This document shows, in pieces, positions 61,140 through 64,000 of a stretch of DNA of 64,000 nt. The DNA comes from Prorocentrum cordatum (taxonomy: Eukaryota > Sar > Dinophyceae > Prorocentrales > Prorocentraceae). Made by a program: the position numbers and the translations under genes. The DNA lies in assembly GCA_963575745.1 (NCBI GenBank), contig CAUYUJ010014340.1, positions 350,432 to 414,431 on the forward strand, read 5' to 3'. The notes beneath the pieces were generated by a model that was not told where the DNA came from, made no database searches, and saw only the letters and a program-made list of their open reading frames with translations. Each line of letters opens with the position of its first letter. Position 1 is the first letter of the stretch.

Positions 61140-63326
61140 TCAGATGTCCTGATCGTCTTGGAGGAAGTCACGCCAGTCCGGCGGCTGCCAAGAATCGATG
61201 ATGCGCCTGGAGCCACCGCCCGTGCTGCCGCCGATGTCCAGGTAGTCGCCATCGGCCCTGAACAGACGGCCGTGCCCCAACGCCAGAATCGCTTGGTTGC
61301 GGATTTGAAGCAGCTCTCCGCTCTCAAACATCTGCAACACGTCCAGCTGCCTGCGCGTGAAGTTCGGCTTTGGCTGGCCAGCCTGGGCAGACAGATGGCG
61401 GGAAAGCCGCTCCCCCTCGTTGTAGCGCGCGATGGCCTCGGCCTTCTGGTGGTGCAGCCGGCGCCGCTGTTGCCGCAGAGCTTCCTCGGGAACTGCTGCA
61501 TCACGGCCCTCACTGTGATCAGCTTGCAACGCTTGCGTTAGCCAATCAACGTCGAAGCGCCCTGAGAAGGCCAGCACCTCCCAGATCTGTTTGGTACCGG
61601 CCACACGTTGCAAATGGCGATGCCACCGCTTACGCTTCTGGTCTTTCACAAACTTGGCGACGCTACCCAGACCTGCACCCTTGGCCTGGCCACCTTTTCC
61701 CGCAGGCTGAGAAGCACCGTGAGAACCTTTCTTACCGCCTGGCCCTTTGTTAGGACCCTGCGGAACCGCATGGCCCCCTTGTGGCGCAGACTTGCCTCTC
61801 GCTTTTCCCTTTTCGACATCCCGTTCCTGAAGCGCACGCTGCTGCCGCGACTGCTCGTACTGGTCGCGAGCTACTCTGACCAATTCCTGGCGCTCAGGCT
61901 CCGTGAGAACGTAGCGCATGTCGTCGATGTTCTTGCTCCGCAGAAAGTCATGTCGAAGCTTAAGGACAGAGAGAATGGCTCGGCCAGTCTCCTCCTGAGA
62001 CGCAAAGGCCGTGTCATATTCCGAGCCAGGCTGAGGAGCGCCAGCTGGATCAGTGTCCGCTGGCTCCGTGGACTTCCTCTTTTTGAAAAGCAAGAGACTG
62101 AGATGATGGAGGACTTTCGGATCGTACTCCTCGTCGTACCTGTCGTCCCAAAGCTGCCTCAGCTCCCTGTGCAAGTCGTTCGCGCGATTCTGAACGACAT
62201 CCTCGACGTAGTCGGGATCACCCGGTGAAGTCGGTGAAAGCGGAGGAGTAGAACTCGGCGACCGATCCCAATGCACAGAAGACTCGGCGTCCGCCTGTAC
62301 GCTGACGTCGGCGTCGGAGACGTTTTCGACGACAATCTTCCGCCTCTTGCTCTCCCCAGGCTGAATAGCACCAGGGAGAGTGAGCACAACCGCCACCGCA
62401 TCGTGTGCGTCGTTGCGCATGCCACGATCCGTAAAAGACGCGCCAACGGCAATGGAGCAGAAACGGGCGACTGCTCCGCAGACCGCGACGTGGTCGCCTT
62501 TGAGGTCGGCCGGAGTGGCATGGACCTCCCATACCTTCTCGTCGTTCTGCTGGCGCTGGTAAGCCTCCCGCGCCTCCTGGAAAGTGAGGTTGTCGTCGCC
62601 GACTACAAGCAGAACGACTGCCTGGTTTAGATTCTCAAGAATCTTGGCCAGGCCGTCCAGGTGCAAGCGGAGATGGCGAACTGTCCGCTTTCGAGTCTGG
62701 ATGCTCGGCGGTTTCTTGCCGCACACGATGTGCATGTTGGCGATCACCACGTGGAACTTGTCATGGCCTGGTTTGTTCACCTCAAAATGTGAAATAACAG
62801 CATCAATATCTCGGCCGCTAGGAGGCCTGTAAACTTTGCTGTCTTCGCACAGAGTCAGTTCCGCAGGCTGAGAAGCACCGCGGAACCCCCAGAGAGTCAA
62901 GTAGTTGTCGACCTCCAAGAAGCGAATGCCATCACCGAAAGGCTTACTGAGGATCTCTGTCACGTTGATCCCTGCTCGGCGAAAGCCTTCACGGAACGCA
63001 CCGACCTCGCAGCCACAGACCATATCAGCATCAGCGGTCTCCACTATCGTGGCGCACACCCTTCCGAAGTTAGCGCAGTGAGTGGCCGCCTGCTTACCAG
63101 TCATCATGCCCTGCTCGAACCCGAAATTGAACGAGGCGACCGTGAAAGACGCAGGCTGCACAGCGCCAGAACCAGGCGTCTGTCCACCTTCCTCCGCAGG
63201 CTGAGAAGCACCGCGAGGCGGCGCAGGCTGAGAAGCACCGCGAGGCGGCGACACTTCGGACGAGCCTCGCGGAGCAGAGGCTGCGGATGAACGTTGGACA
63301 TGGGGGTACGGCCAGGGGAACGCCAT
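61140..63326 (-). CDS. EEP-like (endonuclease/exonuclease/phosphatase) protein with GASQPA inserts
   Basis: Intact 728-codon frame, ATG at 63324-63326, stop at 61140-61142. Residues about 60-320 follow the EEP fold pattern: FTVASFNFGFEQ (Asn), DMVCGCEVGAF (Glu), VVIANMHIVCG (His), LLVVGDDNLTF (Asp-x-Asn) and RGMRNDAHDAVAVVL (Asp-His). Substrate unknown; related sequences are, as I remember, frequent in dinoflagellates and may be transposon-derived. The middle is acidic, then a basic Gly/Lys/Gln-rich linker (about 520-570), then a helical C-terminus ending in WQPPDWRDFLQDDQDI. GASQPA or a close variant (GAVQPA, GAPQPG, GAIQPG) occurs eight times, encoded by the reverse complement of a DNA motif that also lies outside the gene. 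No introns seen. Confidence 0.7.
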   Translation of the reverse strand: MAFPWPYPHVQRSSAASAPRGSSEVSPPRGASQPAPPRGASQPAEEGGQTPGSGAVQPASFTVASFNFGFEQGMMTGKQAATHCANFGRVCATIVETADADMVCGCEVGAFREGFRRAGINVTEILSKPFGDGIRFLEVDNYLTLWGFRGASQPAELTLCEDSKVYRPPSGRDIDAVISHFEVNKPGHDKFHVVIANMHIVCGKKPPSIQTRKRTVRHLRLHLDGLAKILENLNQAVVLLVVGDDNLTFQEAREAYQRQQNDEKVWEVHATPADLKGDHVAVCGAVARFCSIAVGASFTDRGMRNDAHDAVAVVLTLPGAIQPGESKRRKIVVENVSDADVSVQADAESSVHWDRSPSSTPPLSPTSPGDPDYVEDVVQNRANDLHRELRQLWDDRYDEEYDPKVLHHLSLLLFKKRKSTEPADTDPAGAPQPGSEYDTAFASQEETGRAILSVLKLRHDFLRSKNIDDMRYVLTEPERQELVRVARDQYEQSRQQRALQERDVEKGKARGKSAPQGGHAVPQGPNKGPGGKKGSHGASQPAGKGGQAKGAGLGSVAKFVKDQKRKRWHRHLQRVAGTKQIWEVLAFSGRFDVDWLTQALQADHSEGRDAAVPEEALRQQRRRLHHQKAEAIARYNEGERLSRHLSAQAGQPKPNFTRRQLDVLQMFESGELLQIRNQAILALGHGRLFRADGDYLDIGGSTGGGSRRIIDSWQPPDWRDFLQDDQDI
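63195..63242 (-). repeat. Tandem pair of GASQPA-coding motifs at the ORF's 5' end
   Basis: 63195-63215 and 63222-63242 are near-identical 21-mers spaced 27 bp, in frame. Other in-frame copies: 61701-61719, 62862-62880, and diverged 62025-62042, 62356-62373 and 63151-63167. Confidence 0.9.
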
Positions 63327-63342
63327 TGCAATCGAAACTCAG

Positions 63343-63400
63343 TGGACTGCAGTGAATGAATGCAGTGGCACGATTGAATGCAGTGGACTGCAGTGTCACT
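63343..63400. repeat. GCAGTGGACTGCAGTG short repeats upstream of the EEP ORF
   Basis: Several TGCAGTGGAC/TGAATGCAGTGG words just upstream of the start codon on the minus strand. They could overlap its 5' UTR. Confidence 0.6.
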
Positions 63401-63453
63401 AGCAAGTCCTGAACCAAACACGGCTGTGGCGGAAGGATTATGAAGCGTCTGGC

Positions 63454-63600
63454 TATTCAAAATGTGGCCCGGGAATGGAGTTCTGGGAACTCGAAGACCA
63501 GGAAGTGGACTAGAGTTGGCTCCGGGCATCCAAAATGTGGCCCAGGAATGGAGTTCTGGGAACTCGAAGAGCACGAAGTGTGTGACTGTTGCATCCGGCC
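63454..63600 (+). repeat. Two units of the 73-bp satellite
   Basis: CAAAATGTGGCCCGGGAATG and CAAAATGTGGCCCAGGAATG spaced 73 bp, as at 41.8-42.1 kb, but here left of module C instead of right. Confidence 0.9.
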
Positions 63601-63604
63601 CTCC

Positions 63605-63750
63605 GCGATGTGTAAAAGCATATCTGAAAGCATTCCCCTTAAGATTCAGATGAAAATCCAGTTGTCGAATTCTGCTGTTCTCGCAGTCGTAGTCGCATTC
63701 GCGATGACAGTCGCAGCGGCAACGGCAGTCGCAGTCACAGCCTCAGCCTC
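63605..63750 (+). repeat. Dispersed module C, copy 3, truncated
   Basis: Shares the AAGCATTCCCC...GTCGCAGTCACAG head with copies 1 and 2; the CAGCCT array is only a few units before CTC repeats begin. Confidence 0.9.
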
Positions 63751-64000
63751 AGCCTGCCTCCTCCTCTCCTCCTCTTTCTCCTGCTCCTGCTCCTGCTCCT
63801 CCTCCTCCTCCTCCTCCTCCTCCTCCTCTTCCTCCTGCTCGTCCTCGTTCTCGTCCTCCTCGTCTTGCTCGTCCTCCTCCTCCTGGTGTTCTCTCCTCCT
63901 CCTCCTCCTCCTCCTCCTCCTCCTCCTCCTCCTGGTGGTCCTCGTTCTCCTCCTCCTGGTACTCTCCCCCCCCCTCCTCCTCCTCCTCCTCGTCCTCGTC
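63751..64000 (+). repeat. CTC/CTG/CGT-rich microsatellite to the right edge
   Basis: Imperfect CTC array with CTG and CTCGT interruptions; continues beyond the window. Confidence 0.95.

Noticed and set aside
1-64000. tRNA, rRNA, snRNA or spliced-leader RNA genes
   Set aside because: No cloverleaf boxes, rRNA-like stretches or leader followed by a GT donor were recognised by eye. A covariance-model scan would be needed to exclude diverged genes.

Overview
The window looks like nuclear DNA of a dinoflagellate alga. Four things point that way. A near-complete copy of the dinoflagellate spliced-leader sequence lies in genomic DNA next to a small gene (25562-25582). That gene is intronless and encodes a protein with the layered leader expected for a dinoflagellate thylakoid-lumen protein (25044-25499). 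The retroelements carry domains I remember as typical of dinoflagellates. The rest is GC-rich and dominated by satellites, microsatellites and mobile DNA. Species cannot be fixed from sequence alone; a Prorocentrum-like genome would fit but is a guess. No rRNA, tRNA or CRISPR array was recognised.

Layout. 1-6.03 kb: a plus-strand tyrosine-recombinase (DIRS-like) retroelement with reverse transcriptase, a cytosine-methyltransferase-like domain, RNase H and a YR integrase in three successive frames, followed by a pair of ~280-bp direct repeats. 7.7-16.9 kb: a decayed Copia-type retrotransposon on the minus strand (gag zinc knuckle, RING-like finger, aspartic protease, dUTPase, methyltransferase-like domain, integrase, RT, RNase H). 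17.2-20.25 kb: exons of a minus-strand secreted/surface protein with a long Pro-Thr repeat, a Cys-rich module and a vWD-like GDPH module. 20.3-25 kb: minisatellites, an A-rich tract, a GCATGTGC cluster and a foldback element. 25.0-25.5 kb: the lumen-protein gene with its trans-splice acceptor and spliced-leader relic. 26-29 kb: microsatellites and dispersed modules. 29.4-32.0 kb: a decayed LINE (plus). 33.4-38.5 kb: tandem arrays, including a 199-bp higher-order repeat and a CTATG pentamer array. 39-49.5 kb: foldback/MITE-like elements, GGA runs and scattered minus-strand exons of an FG-GAP-type protein. 49.6-58.2 kb: a macrosatellite with ~1.1-kb units. 58.7-61.1 kb: dispersed modules. 61.14-63.33 kb: an intact 728-residue minus-strand ORF with an endonuclease/exonuclease/phosphatase-like domain, interrupted several times by a GASQPA peptide encoded by a short DNA repeat that also occurs outside the gene. 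63.4-64 kb: satellites and CTC repeats.

Most interesting points. Two unrelated retroelement classes here (YR and Copia) each carry a methyltransferase-like domain; in the YR element it lies inside the RNase H domain. The Copia element also carries a complete five-motif dUTPase and a RING-like finger. The GASQPA/DNA-repeat relation at 59.5-63.3 kb may mark a tiny mobile or amplifying motif that enters coding sequence in frame.
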